DNA of 64,000 nt from Thermoplasmatales archaeon BRNA1 (lineage in GTDB: Archaea; Thermoplasmatota; Thermoplasmata; Methanomassiliicoccales; Methanomethylophilaceae), in the NCBI GenBank assembly GCA_000350305.1, contig CP002916.1:1116001-1180000 (forward strand), in the 5' to 3' direction. The first letter of the stretch is position 1. Every line of letters begins with the position of its first letter. A program made the translations under genes and the position numbers. Of the stretch, positions 46,274-54,901 are shown in pieces. The notes under the pieces were generated by a model. That model did not search any database, was not told the origin of the DNA, and saw only the letters and a list, made by a program, of their open reading frames with translations.

Positions 46274-46885
46274 ATGTCCAAACTACCGGTGATGGAAGAA
46301 GACGCGAAGGATCCCGAACTCGACAACGCCCTGAGACTCATCGAGAACGAATCCTACGACCAGGCGGTCATGTTCCTGAAAATGGCTGCCCAGAGGAACA
46401 ACCCCTCCGCGCAGTATGTCCTCGGACAGATGTACGCGTCCGGCAAGGGAGTCCCCGAATCCATGGAGGAAGCCGTGAAATGGTTCAGGAAGGCTGCGGA
46501 AAACGGTATGCCCTACGCCAACGCGGACCTCGGGGTCTGCTACTTCAACGGCATGGGCGTCGATGCCGACGTCAACACCGCCCTCGAATACTTCAGGACC
46601 GCGGCCGAGAGCAACGTCCCCGAGGCCCAGCTCTGCCTGGGGAACATGTACATCACCGGCGACGGAGTGAAGAAGGACCAGATCGAGGCGGTTAAGTGGT
46701 TCAGGAAGGCGGCGGAGAGGGGCAACGTAGACGCGCAGTTCAACATGGGCGCCGCCTACGAGAACGGAGACGGTGTCGACAAGGACCTGAACGAGGCTCT
46801 CCGCTGGTACAGACTCGCCGCGGAGCAGGGAGACGCCTCGGCGAGAAAGATGGCCAAGAGGCTCGAGAAGACGCTCGGCATCTGA
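46274..46885 (+). CDS. Sel1-repeat protein 4
   Basis: 203 aa with five Sel1 repeats (SAQYVLGQMYASGKGVPES; AQLCLGNMYITGDGVKKDQ; AQFNMGAAYENGDGVDKD). Last gene of the block; followed by T-rich sequence with a TCTGGCTC variant word (46922-46929). Confidence 0.9.
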   Translation: MSKLPVMEEDAKDPELDNALRLIENESYDQAVMFLKMAAQRNNPSAQYVLGQMYASGKGVPESMEEAVKWFRKAAENGMPYANADLGVCYFNGMGVDADVNTALEYFRTAAESNVPEAQLCLGNMYITGDGVKKDQIEAVKWFRKAAERGNVDAQFNMGAAYENGDGVDKDLNEALRWYRLAAEQGDASARKMAKRLEKTLGI

Positions 46886-47021
46886 ATAAACCCCTTCTCG
46901 AAAACCCCTTTCTTTTTCCAATCTGGCTCTTTTGTTTCTCGGAATATTAACCCGATGCGGGCGATGGAATGCAGGACATGAAAAGGGCTTGCAGGAAGGA
47001 ACCAGGATAAAAGGACATGAG

Positions 47022-47094
47022 TGCTCCCGACGGGATTTGAACCCGTGTCGAAGCCTCGAGAGGGCTTCATGATTGGCCGCTACACCACAGGAGC
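47022..47094 (-). tRNA. tRNA-Glu (CUC)
   Basis: Acceptor GCTCCTG / CGGGAGC with one G-U pair, anticodon stem AAGCC / GGCTT with loop CTCTCGA giving anticodon CUC, T-arm CGGGTTTGAATCCCG, discriminator A, CCA not encoded. TATA-like CTTATTAAG about 28 bp upstream. Confidence 0.95.
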
Positions 47095-47140
47095 AGTATG
47101 ACTGCACAATATACCCTGCTTAATAAGCGTTTCGGACTGT

Positions 47141-47785
47141 TCAGAGACAGCCATTCCACTCGCCGTCGAATTCCGCCAGATACTCCAGCATAAACTCATG
47201 GCGATGTTCGGCCAATCTCCTTCCCTCGGCGGTGTTCATCATGTCCCTAAGGAGCAAAAGCTTCTCGTGGAAGTGGGTGATACTGTCCGGCGTCTTCGAG
47301 AAGTATTCCTCCTCGGACATCCCGCTCCTGGGACGGGAGGAGGGGTCGAACAACGGACGGCCGTGTTTTCCTCCATATGCGAACACACGTGCCACTCCGA
47401 TTGCCCCGATGGCATCCAGACGGTCAGCGTCCTGCACTATCCTGCCCTCCAGGGAATCGGGGACCTCCGAGTCCTTCCCTTTGAACGATATCTTGGCGAT
47501 GATCTCCTTCACCTGGAGGATCTCGTCCCCGGAAACCCCGTTGTCCCTGAGGAACCCCTCGGCCACCGGCAGGTTCTTCCAGTCCCCGCCCAGCTTGCGG
47601 TCGTCCACATCGTGAAGGAGGGCCGCCACGGCGACCAGGGTACGGTCCGCCTCAGGCTCAGTATCGCAGATCGACATGGCGATGTTGCGGACACGTACAC
47701 TGTGCCAGTAATCGTGTCCTGTGCTCTCGCCCTCGTAGAAGCCGCGGATGAACCTCTCCGCTTTCTCCGAGATACCGCCGTCCAT
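47141..47785 (-). CDS. HD-domain metal-dependent phosphohydrolase
   Basis: 214 aa. HD motif HDYWHSVRVRNIA (first His), AALLHDVDDRKLGG (HD), and QDADRLDAIGAIGVARVF (final Asp) as in the YfbR/YpgQ-type HD proteins. Cytosolic; substrate probably a nucleotide or other phosphoester. ATG 47785 fits a TATA box centred at 47810 that is shared with the divergent sirC; the longer open frame extends into sirC and is not real. Confidence 0.88.
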   Translation of the reverse strand: MDGGISEKAERFIRGFYEGESTGHDYWHSVRVRNIAMSICDTEPEADRTLVAVAALLHDVDDRKLGGDWKNLPVAEGFLRDNGVSGDEILQVKEIIAKISFKGKDSEVPDSLEGRIVQDADRLDAIGAIGVARVFAYGGKHGRPLFDPSSRPRSGMSEEEYFSKTPDSITHFHEKLLLLRDMMNTAEGRRLAEHRHEFMLEYLAEFDGEWNGCL

Positions 47786-47805
47786 GTTCCGACATGACGG
47801 ACAGT

Positions 47806-47814
47806 CTATTAAAG
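47806..47814. promoter_or_regulatory. Shared TATA box, HD gene and sirC
   Basis: CTATTAAAG reads as TATA on both strands and lies about 25 bp from each divergent start codon (47785 minus, 47835 plus), so both mRNAs would be leaderless. Confidence 0.5.
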
Positions 47815-47834
47815 CCGACGGCATATCCCCTTTC

Positions 47835-48482
47835 ATGAGTGACAGAGCCGTCCCGGTATTCTTGAAACCCTCGAAGGACAGGAAGATTGTTGTTTTCGGA
47901 GGGGGCAACGTCGCTCTCAGGAAATGCCGCCAGTTCGCCGGCTTCGACATCACCGTCATCGCGGACCGCACCGTCCCCGGGATCGAGGATGCCTGCGACA
48001 GGGTCGTCATAGAACACTTCGATTCATCGGACCTCGGACGCTACCTCGACGGTGCGTTCATAGCCATCGCGGCCACCGACAGCCAGTCACTTAACGCCGA
48101 GATCGCCAAGACCTCACTGTCCGCCGGAGTTCTCACGAACTCCGCACACGGGGGAGGGGACATCCTCCTGCCTTCATCGGTCAGGAAGAGGGGTTACACC
48201 GTCGCGGTGTCCTCCGAGGGATCCGTCCCCGCGTTCCCCCCGATCGTGGCGAAGGACATCGATGCGTTCCTCGGCGAGGAATACGACCTCATGCTGGACC
48301 TCCTGATCAAGATCAGACAGGACATCAAATCCGTCATCTCGACACAGCCCATGAGAGCGAAATGCCTCGCGGAGATCCTCGACAATGAGGACATCTGGCA
48401 CAACCTTAAGGACGGCGATACCGAGGGTGCAGAGAAGGCGGCTTTCGCCATCAGGGAGAAGTACTCGGACATTCACGAGTGA
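47835..48482 (+). CDS. sirC: Precorrin-2 dehydrogenase (sirohydrochlorin synthase)
   Basis: NAD-dependent oxidation of precorrin-2 to sirohydrochlorin, the last shared step before metal insertion for F430, siroheme and B12. 215 aa. Rossmann motif KIVVFGGGNVALRKC, then AIAATDSQSLNAEI and HGGGDILLPSSVRKRGYTVAVSSEGSVPAFP, the CysG-N/Met8 pattern. No methyltransferase domain (that is sumT at 11735). Convergent with, and overlapping by 10 bp, cfbB. Confidence 0.93.
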   Translation: MSDRAVPVFLKPSKDRKIVVFGGGNVALRKCRQFAGFDITVIADRTVPGIEDACDRVVIEHFDSSDLGRYLDGAFIAIAATDSQSLNAEIAKTSLSAGVLTNSAHGGGDILLPSSVRKRGYTVAVSSEGSVPAFPPIVAKDIDAFLGEEYDLMLDLLIKIRQDIKSVISTQPMRAKCLAEILDNEDIWHNLKDGDTEGAEKAAFAIREKYSDIHE

Positions 48483-49816
48483 TTGTTCTCTGCCGCTTCC
48501 GCGAAGCCCTTTGCCCAGTCGGGATTCGAGAGGCAGTGCTGGTGCATGTAGGTCCCGACCGTGTTGCGCACGGTCAGGCCGTCCCTGCCTCCGCAGATTC
48601 CCTCCCCGCGGGAGACCTCGAATCCGAAGGTGCTCCCCTCTGCGGGACAGACCTCGGAGTAATGATATTCGTGACCCTTCACCTCTCCCTCGAATAGTGG
48701 ATTGGAAGCGGTCGCACGAGTGATCATGTAGGTCGGACCGTGGCGTTTCCCGACCATATCGGCACGTGCGTCGAACACCCCTGCCATCCTGAACTTGGAA
48801 TCCTTCAGCTTCATGGAACCGCAGAGGGTCATGAGCCCCCCGCACTCACCGAGTACCGGGCAGCCCTCGTCGGACATGTTCTTCACACCCTCGAGGAAGT
48901 TGCTGTTCGAGGATATCTCCCTCGCGTACAGCTCCGGATATCCTCCGCCGAGATACGCCATGTCGGCATTCGGGATGTCCTCCCCGTCGGCCGGACGGAA
49001 GGTCTTCACCCTGATTCCCGACGCCTCCAGGCATTCGATGTTCTCCCTGTAGTAGAACGAATATGCATCGTCCATGGGTACGGCGGCTGTGAGTCCGGCG
49101 TTACGGGAGACGTACGGGGATTTCTCGGGAAGGTCCGTAGGGAACGACTCGGCGATATCCAGCAGACCGTCCAGGTCCACGGGGTCCACCAGATTCTCCA
49201 ATGGCTCGATCTCCCCCTTCTCGAATGTATGGAGGGTACGGAGCCCGAGGTACCTCTGGTCGAGGGCGTTCTTCCTGTCCTTGGGGATCTTCCCCAGGAC
49301 CCTGAGCCCTTTGCAGTATGTCTCGGCGACGACGTCAAGCTTGTCGGAATGCTGCTTCCCGGAGATGTTGTTGAAGATCACCCCCGCGATGTTCACGTCG
49401 GGATCGAAGGAGCGGAACCCGTTGACGATCGCGGCAGCGCTGCGGTTGAGCGAACCGGCGTTGACCACGAGGATGACCGGAAGCCCGAGAGTCTTTGCTA
49501 TGTGGGCGGTGGAACCGATATCCCCGTCGCCCTGGAAACCCTCATAGAGCCCTCTTACGCCTTCGATAATGCACAGGTCCGCACCCCTGGAGGCATAACC
49601 CACGAGATTCCTGATCGTGGCATCGTCCATCATGAAGGAGTCGAGATTCCTTCCGTGGCGTCCCGACGCCGCGGAATGATACATGGGGTCGATGAAGTCT
49701 GGCCCTACCTTGAACGGCTGTACCTTGTACCTCTTCGACAGAACGGACATCAGCCCAGTAGCTATGGAGGTCTTCCCAACCCCGCTGCCGGTGCCCGCGA
49801 TGACGAAGCCCTTCAT
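48473..49816 (-). CDS. cfbB: Ni-sirohydrochlorin a,c-diamide synthase
   Basis: Glutamine- and ATP-dependent amidation of Ni-sirohydrochlorin in F430 synthesis. 447 aa, CbiA family: P-loop AGTGSGVGKTS, FKVGPDFIDPMYH, and the class I glutaminase Cys in CPVLGECGGLMTL. Assigned to F430 rather than B12 because it ends the cfbC-A-E-D-B operon, while a second CbiA lies in the cobalamin operon. ATGA overlap with cfbD. Confidence 0.93.
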   Translation of the reverse strand: MKGFVIAGTGSGVGKTSIATGLMSVLSKRYKVQPFKVGPDFIDPMYHSAASGRHGRNLDSFMMDDATIRNLVGYASRGADLCIIEGVRGLYEGFQGDGDIGSTAHIAKTLGLPVILVVNAGSLNRSAAAIVNGFRSFDPDVNIAGVIFNNISGKQHSDKLDVVAETYCKGLRVLGKIPKDRKNALDQRYLGLRTLHTFEKGEIEPLENLVDPVDLDGLLDIAESFPTDLPEKSPYVSRNAGLTAAVPMDDAYSFYYRENIECLEASGIRVKTFRPADGEDIPNADMAYLGGGYPELYAREISSNSNFLEGVKNMSDEGCPVLGECGGLMTLCGSMKLKDSKFRMAGVFDARADMVGKRHGPTYMITRATASNPLFEGEVKGHEYHYSEVCPAEGSTFGFEVSRGEGICGGRDGLTVRNTVGTYMHQHCLSNPDWAKGFAEAAENNHS

Positions 49817-50904
49817 CTCTTGGTCTCCCTGACCAGTTCGCGGATGGTGTCCGCGGTCTCCAGATGGACTATGCCGTGCACTCCCATGACCATGGCGTGG
49901 CTGTTGACCTCGCCCACGGCGCAGGTGAAGTTCTGGTTGAGATAGTTGGCCAGCTCTCTCGGCTGGTCGGTGATGAGGATGTCGTCCTGCCTCAGGTCGG
50001 GGTACGCGTGGCAGATCCCCAGGAATATGCGGAGGTCGGGCTGGAACGCGTCGATCTCCTTCTTCATCCTGTCACCCACGACCGGATACTCGTCGAGTCC
50101 GCCGACCACTCTGTCGATAACGACCCCGTCGGCATCGAGTTCGGCATTGATCTCCGAGCAGTACCTGCGGATTCTGGGGAGGCCGACGCTACCGTCCATG
50201 TTGGCGACGAAGAGGGTCTCCCCTCCCAGCCTGCGCCTCGCCTCCTCGACCGCTACGAATAGATCGGCGAAGCGGTAGGCGAGCTCCTTCTTCGCGATCA
50301 TGCATACCGAGACCTTCTTCCCCTCCGAGAGGGCGGCGAGGACCCTCTTCGCTACGCTCAGCTTGGTGGGGCTGACCGCAGGGGACAGGTATGCCTTGCC
50401 TGCCATCCCGCGCTTCTTCTCGAGGTCGGTGGCCGCCTTCAGGAGGGCCGTCTGCCTGTCGCATTCCTCCTGGGGGATCACTCCCGCCTTGGCTCCCGCA
50501 ACGAGGGCCCTGATGGCCCCTTCGGTGTTGGCGCCGATGCAGCCGTGGCAGTCCACGTGGAAGACCTTGCAGTCCGGGCCCATGTCGACCCTGCGTACCG
50601 CGGCACCGATATCGTCTCCGATGATGGTGCTGGCACATGTACCGACTACCGCAACGACCTTGGGGTTGAACTCCCTCTTGACCTCGTTCAATGTGCGTAC
50701 CAGCGGGTCTATCCCGCCGAATATCAGGTCCTTCTCCTTCATCGCGGAGGTGACCACCCTGATGCCGTCGTTCTCCAATGGCCTGGAAGCCATGAAGCTG
50801 CACCCCGACGGCCCGTGTTCCACTATCACCTGCACATCCATGTCCCTGAGGGTGTATAGCGCGGCGACTATGGGATTCGGACGGGGGTGCATGACGACGG
50901 TCAC
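49813..50904 (-). CDS. cfbD: Ni-sirohydrochlorin a,c-diamide reductive cyclase, subunit D
   Basis: NifD-like catalytic component of the nitrogenase-like enzyme that reduces the ring by six electrons and closes the lactam to give seco-F430. 363 aa. Cys in EHGPSGCSFMA, VVGTCASTIIGDD and DCHGCIGAN are placed to bind the Fe-S cluster. Works with CfbC; lacks FeMo-cofactor features. ATGA overlaps on both sides. Confidence 0.94.
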   Translation of the reverse strand: MTVVMHPRPNPIVAALYTLRDMDVQVIVEHGPSGCSFMASRPLENDGIRVVTSAMKEKDLIFGGIDPLVRTLNEVKREFNPKVVAVVGTCASTIIGDDIGAAVRRVDMGPDCKVFHVDCHGCIGANTEGAIRALVAGAKAGVIPQEECDRQTALLKAATDLEKKRGMAGKAYLSPAVSPTKLSVAKRVLAALSEGKKVSVCMIAKKELAYRFADLFVAVEEARRRLGGETLFVANMDGSVGLPRIRRYCSEINAELDADGVVIDRVVGGLDEYPVVGDRMKKEIDAFQPDLRIFLGICHAYPDLRQDDILITDQPRELANYLNQNFTCAVGEVNSHAMVMGVHGIVHLETADTIRELVRETKR

Positions 50905-52118
50905 TGGTAGCCCTCCTTGACCATCATGACGACGGTCTTCCTGTCCTTAGGGATCTCGGGTTCCTCTCCGGAACCGTCAGTTATGATAATGTCCACACCG
51001 TACCTCGACGCGACTCCGGATATGAGGTCGCTGTCCATCTTGTCGCAGACCTTCTTCGAAACGGGGTCCACGATGAGCACGGCACCGTCCAGGGCACCCA
51101 TCTCCTTAAGGCAAGAGAGAGTGCGCTCCACGGACATGTGAGAGATTCCGGGGTTCCTGTCCTTCACGATGCGGACCCCGTCCTCCACGGATATCTGTCC
51201 CCTTCCGGGGACCCCGGGGAAGGATGCGAGGGCTCCGAGGACGATGTCCTGCGGGATGTCCATGACATCGCATATCTCCATCGCCATGGACATTGCGTCG
51301 AGATACTGGAGGGCGAGGTATGTTCCCTTCAGCTCGATCTGCCTGGTCCCGCGGTAATCGGCTTCGACCTTCAGGGGCTTCCCGAACTCGGGGGCTCCGA
51401 TGACCTTCAGGCGGCGCCCGTAGGTCCTGATGGGCTTGCCGTACTTCGCCCAGATGTCCTTCTCGGACTCGGGGACGACATTGATCCTGTCGGTGAGGAT
51501 GTCCTTCTTCCCGTCCTCGGCCTTCCTGGAGTTCTTGGCGATGCCGTAGTTCTCGAGGAGGTTGGTGATGCCTGCGATGTCGGCCCTTCCGGACCCTCCT
51601 AGGGAGACCTCGCAGACCAGGACCTCGTACTCCGTCCTGGGGAGGTTGAGGAGGGTGGAGGGAGCGATGCTCTGGAAGTCGGTGATGACGTGCTGTCCCT
51701 TCGCATAGGGCCCCATTCCCCTGGAGGTATGGAGGAACGTCCTCTTCCCGGCTGCGTCCAATATGTGTGCCAGCACATAGCATGTGCTGGTCTTTCCCTT
51801 CACTCCGGTGATCTCGATGCGGAACCTGTTGTCGTAGGGGTCGAACAGTTCGTGGACGGCATGGGACGTCCACATCACCTTGGCGCACCTGGCCTGTCCG
51901 ATGTACATGTCGGGGCAGTGGCAGGGCATCACGCACAGGTCGAAGTCCTCCGCAGGGGGCTCGTCGAGTATCCTGACACCCTTGTGGGCCATTCCCCTCA
52001 GGACATCCTTGGGAGTGATCTTGTAAACATCCACGGCGGTGACCTCGCAGCCTTTGGCGAGATATCTGTCGGCAAGGATCTTGCCCCCGTGGACGGTATC
52101 CAGAAGCAGAACTTTCAT
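50901..52118 (-). CDS. cfbE: Coenzyme F430 synthetase (Mur ligase family)
   Basis: ATP-dependent cyclisation of the propionate side chain of seco-F430 to F430. 405 aa. Mur ligase ATP-binding loop EITGVKGKTSTCYVLAH, then VLVCEVSLGGSGRADIAGITNL (central domain) and a C-terminal domain with PGRGQISVEDGVRIV. Much like MurF/CapB in fold but set in the F430 operon. Starts 3 nt after cfbA. Confidence 0.93.
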   Translation of the reverse strand: MKVLLLDTVHGGKILADRYLAKGCEVTAVDVYKITPKDVLRGMAHKGVRILDEPPAEDFDLCVMPCHCPDMYIGQARCAKVMWTSHAVHELFDPYDNRFRIEITGVKGKTSTCYVLAHILDAAGKRTFLHTSRGMGPYAKGQHVITDFQSIAPSTLLNLPRTEYEVLVCEVSLGGSGRADIAGITNLLENYGIAKNSRKAEDGKKDILTDRINVVPESEKDIWAKYGKPIRTYGRRLKVIGAPEFGKPLKVEADYRGTRQIELKGTYLALQYLDAMSMAMEICDVMDIPQDIVLGALASFPGVPGRGQISVEDGVRIVKDRNPGISHMSVERTLSCLKEMGALDGAVLIVDPVSKKVCDKMDSDLISGVASRYGVDIIITDGSGEEPEIPKDRKTVVMMVKEGYQ

Positions 52119-52121
52119 CGT

Positions 52122-52904
52122 TTACTCTCCGTAGAAGTCCGCCACCTTCGCATCGATGGATTCCAACAGGCGGACGTCGTCTTCCACAGGTGCCATGTAT
52201 TTCACGCAAATCATCTTTCCGCCGATATCGACCTTCCCGCCCTTGGAGTAATTGGAGATGCCGAGCTTCTCTGCTATCTCCTCCCCGAGGTGGACGCCGT
52301 TTGCGATGAACAGAGGGGTGACGATGACCTCATCGGTCTCCTTGGCGAGGGATGCGAGGGCATCGGAGATCTCGGGCCCGCAGAACTCGTTGAATCCGTA
52401 GGCGACGTGTCTGTATCCCATGTCGCCGAGCCTCCTGGCATTCAGTTCGACGATCTCCCTGTTGCTGTCGTGCATGTCCCTGGAACCGTGTCCGATGACC
52501 AGTATACCGGTGTCCTTGGAACCTCCGGCCTGCGCGATGCGGTCGGTGAGGATGTTGGTGAGCATGCGGGTCCTCCCGAATGCGGGGGCGACGGTAACCT
52601 TCACTTTGCGTCCGCCGATGTCTGCGACGCCGTGGGAGGTATGGCCGATGCCGAGCTTCTCGGGAATGAGCTCGAGGGTCATACGGCCCTCGGCGATGTA
52701 ATAGGGAATGGCAAGAACGTCGTCGATGCCGTCCGCTGCCATCTTGGCGATTGCATCGGGGATGGTGGGCTCGCTGATGCGGAAGTATGAGACGTAGATG
52801 TTCTTGCGCCCTCTGGCCCTGAGCCTTGCGGCTTGGCTCTCCAAAATGTCCGTGAGGTTTCCGGTACGCGTTCCATATCCGACAATCAATATTCCTTTGG
52901 TCAT
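52122..52904 (-). CDS. cfbA: Two-domain sirohydrochlorin nickelochelatase
   Basis: 260 aa, two CbiX-like halves: [15 protein letters not shown] and [24 protein letters not shown], then [16 protein letters not shown] and [23 protein letters not shown]. Inserts Ni into sirohydrochlorin, the first F430-specific step. Twice the length of the classical archaeal CfbA (about 130-145 aa). Second gene of the F430 operon, ATGA overlap with cfbC. Its paralogue at 37352 is presumably for cobalt. Confidence 0.88.
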   Translation of the reverse strand: MTKGILIVGYGTRTGNLTDILESQAARLRARGRKNIYVSYFRISEPTIPDAIAKMAADGIDDVLAIPYYIAEGRMTLELIPEKLGIGHTSHGVADIGGRKVKVTVAPAFGRTRMLTNILTDRIAQAGGSKDTGILVIGHGSRDMHDSNREIVELNARRLGDMGYRHVAYGFNEFCGPEISDALASLAKETDEVIVTPLFIANGVHLGEEIAEKLGISNYSKGGKVDIGGKMICVKYMAPVEDDVRLLESIDAKVADFYGE

Positions 52905-53707
52905 TCACAATCACATCCTGTTTTATCCGAATCTGTCAATCTCATCCCGCCCGCGGAATCCTCCGACAGGTTGTACAATAACTGTGCCAGATGCCTGTAT
53001 TCATCTGCCTGTTCCGAATCCGGCGCTCCCGATACGACCGTGGTTCCGAGAGCCTCGCATTTCTGGACCTCGGGGCTCCTGGGGATCCTGTAGACCACTT
53101 CGGTACCGATCTCGGCGGCGGCCCTGTCCACCAATTCGTCCTCGCCCTCCACATTGCGGGAGTTCTGGATGAGGCCGCCGAAACGTGCGTAGCCGTCGGC
53201 ACGGAACCCGTTCACCGCCTCGGCGATGTTGGACGCCGCATACAGCGACATCATCTCGCCGGAGGTCACGACGAAGACGTCCCTTGCGTACCCGTTGCGG
53301 ATAGGCATTGCGAAACCGCCGCACACCACATCCCCGAGGACGTCGTAGACGATCACATCCGGGCGGTAGACTTCGATGGCATCGAGCCTTTCCAGCTCCT
53401 CGAAAGCGGCGATGATTCCCCTGCCGGCGCATCCCATGCCGGGCCTGGGGCCTCCGCACTCGACACAGAGGGAACCGTGGCTTCCCTCGGCGACGATATC
53501 CTCGAGCGAGATATCATCGTTCTCGCGCAGCACCTGCAGGACCGGATCCTTGCGGTTTGCACCTGCGAGGAGCTTTGTGGAGTCGGCCTTCGGGTCGCAT
53601 CCTATCTGAAGGACCTTGAGTCCCTTCTCGGCGAGTGCGTCCGTGACGTTGGCGGAGGTAGTCGATTTGCCTATGCCTCCCTTGCCGTAGATCGCGATTC
53701 TGCGCAT
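52901..53707 (-). CDS. cfbC: Ni-sirohydrochlorin a,c-diamide reductive cyclase, subunit C (NifH-like)
   Basis: ATPase and electron donor to CfbD, 268 aa. Walker [11 protein letters not shown], Fe4S4 ligands in [14 protein letters not shown] and [13 protein letters not shown], switch II region intact. First gene of cfbC-A-E-D-B. A TATA-like ACAATTATT (about 53731-53739) is about 25-30 bp before the ATG (leaderless), with a 9-bp inverted repeat directly upstream. A TCTGGCAC word lies in the 3' part of the gene. Confidence 0.95.
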   Translation of the reverse strand: MRRIAIYGKGGIGKSTTSANVTDALAEKGLKVLQIGCDPKADSTKLLAGANRKDPVLQVLRENDDISLEDIVAEGSHGSLCVECGGPRPGMGCAGRGIIAAFEELERLDAIEVYRPDVIVYDVLGDVVCGGFAMPIRNGYARDVFVVTSGEMMSLYAASNIAEAVNGFRADGYARFGGLIQNSRNVEGEDELVDRAAAEIGTEVVYRIPRSPEVQKCEALGTTVVSGAPDSEQADEYRHLAQLLYNLSEDSAGGMRLTDSDKTGCDCE

Positions 53708-53748
53708 GAGCGGAGGAAGGGGTCCGTAGTAATAATTGTATGGACTGT

Positions 53749-53790
53749 GAGTAACACTAAATCAAATAATTACTTGTTAGCGTGTTACTC
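53749..53790. promoter_or_regulatory. Inverted repeat upstream of F430 operon
   Basis: GAGTAACAC (53749-53757) and GTGTTACTC (53782-53790) are perfect 9-bp arms with a 24-nt AT-rich spacer, lying between the stop of the preceding gene and the cfbC TATA box. A GTGTTAC half-site is, to my knowledge, part of predicted NikR boxes in some bacteria; a link to NikR here is inference. Confidence 0.5.
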
Positions 53791-53792
53791 TC

Positions 53793-54350
53793 TCAGCTGT
53801 TGAAGACCGACTTCTCCTTGCTGATTCTGAGCGCCACTACGAACCCGACCAGCGCCAGAAGGAGGCCGGTGCTGTCACCCAGAATCAGAATGACGAAAGG
53901 AAGGGCGGCCGCGGCCATGCAGAGGTACACCGCCTGCTTCCAGTTGGATCTGCGAGTGCAGCATACCCCGCTGAGCAGGGCGAAGATCCCGCTGCCTATG
54001 AGCGATACTCCCATGACCCTCAGTGCCGCGGGACTGTAGGCCATCTTCCCGACCTCTATCATCGTGTCGGGGAATATAAGTGCCAGAGTGCCGTAGACCA
54101 TACTCGCTGCGACCCAGGCGAAAAGCAGAAAATTGGTAAAAAGATAGTTGGATCTCGCCACCTCCGCCGTGAGAGCGGAGACGGACTCTGCGGCAAAGGA
54201 TACGGGCTCCCCCGATGCTTCTTTGAAAACGTACTCGGCCCCGCAGAAAACGCAGAAGCCGTATTCCCCGTCGATGGGTGCGCCGCATTCGCGGCACACC
54301 CCCGGGTTCGTGTTCGGACAGGTCAGTATTCCACCGCCTACGCCGCTCAC
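53793..54350 (-). CDS. Zinc-ribbon membrane protein
   Basis: 185 aa. N-terminal zinc ribbon CRECGAPI..GFCVFCG (about residues 19-38), then three or four hydrophobic segments (NFLLFAWVAASMVYGTLALIF; VMGVSLIGSGIFALL; AVYLCMAAAALPFVILIL; LLLALVGFVVAL). Start GTG 54350 overlaps the uspA stop (GTGA), so the two are co-transcribed. Function unknown. Contains one GTGCCAGA word. Confidence 0.8.
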   Translation of the reverse strand: MSGVGGGILTCPNTNPGVCRECGAPIDGEYGFCVFCGAEYVFKEASGEPVSFAAESVSALTAEVARSNYLFTNFLLFAWVAASMVYGTLALIFPDTMIEVGKMAYSPAALRVMGVSLIGSGIFALLSGVCCTRRSNWKQAVYLCMAAAALPFVILILGDSTGLLLALVGFVVALRISKEKSVFNS

Positions 54351-54769
54351 TTGCGGCAGACCAGTACGGGGCAGTGGGCGAGTCTGACGACCTTCTCAGC
54401 GACGGATCCCAGCAGGACCCTCTGCATTCCGGTACGTCCGATGGTACCGCAGACCACCAGGTCGAAGTTCTTGGATTCCTCGACGATCGCTTCGGCAGGG
54501 TGTCCGGTGATGATCTTGGGGACTACCTCGACGCCGACCTCCTTTCCTCTGGTAACGACGTATCTGAGGGCGTCCTCGGCTGCCTTGATCATGTATTCGC
54601 GCTCTTCACCGAATCCGTATCCCTGGGCGACATGCCCGTAGCTGCCGATGTCGAAGACGCACAGGGCGGTTACCCTTGCTCCAGATCCCTTGGCGATCTC
54701 GAGTCCCTGGTCGACCGCGACCTTGTTGCTCTCACTCCCGTCCGTGGTGACCATTATCTCCTTGAACAT
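54347..54769 (-). CDS. Universal stress protein (UspA family)
   Basis: 140 aa single-domain Usp. N-terminal VTTDGSESNKVAVDQGLEIAK, and the ATP-binding signature G..G..........GS in CGTIGRTGMQRVLLGSVAEKVVRLA. Leaderless from a TATA-like CTTTAAAAC at about 54791-54799. Confidence 0.93.
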   Translation of the reverse strand: MFKEIMVTTDGSESNKVAVDQGLEIAKGSGARVTALCVFDIGSYGHVAQGYGFGEEREYMIKAAEDALRYVVTRGKEVGVEVVPKIITGHPAEAIVEESKNFDLVVCGTIGRTGMQRVLLGSVAEKVVRLAHCPVLVCRK

Positions 54770-54901
54770 GATGAATAAATCAACTTGGTTCCGTTTTAAA
54801 GTGAGTACGAACGTGTTCGACGTATCCTTCCCGCCCGCGAATTTATTATAACAGGCGCATTATAGGAAGGACATTGAAGGGACTAGGTCCCAGTGATTCC
54901 C

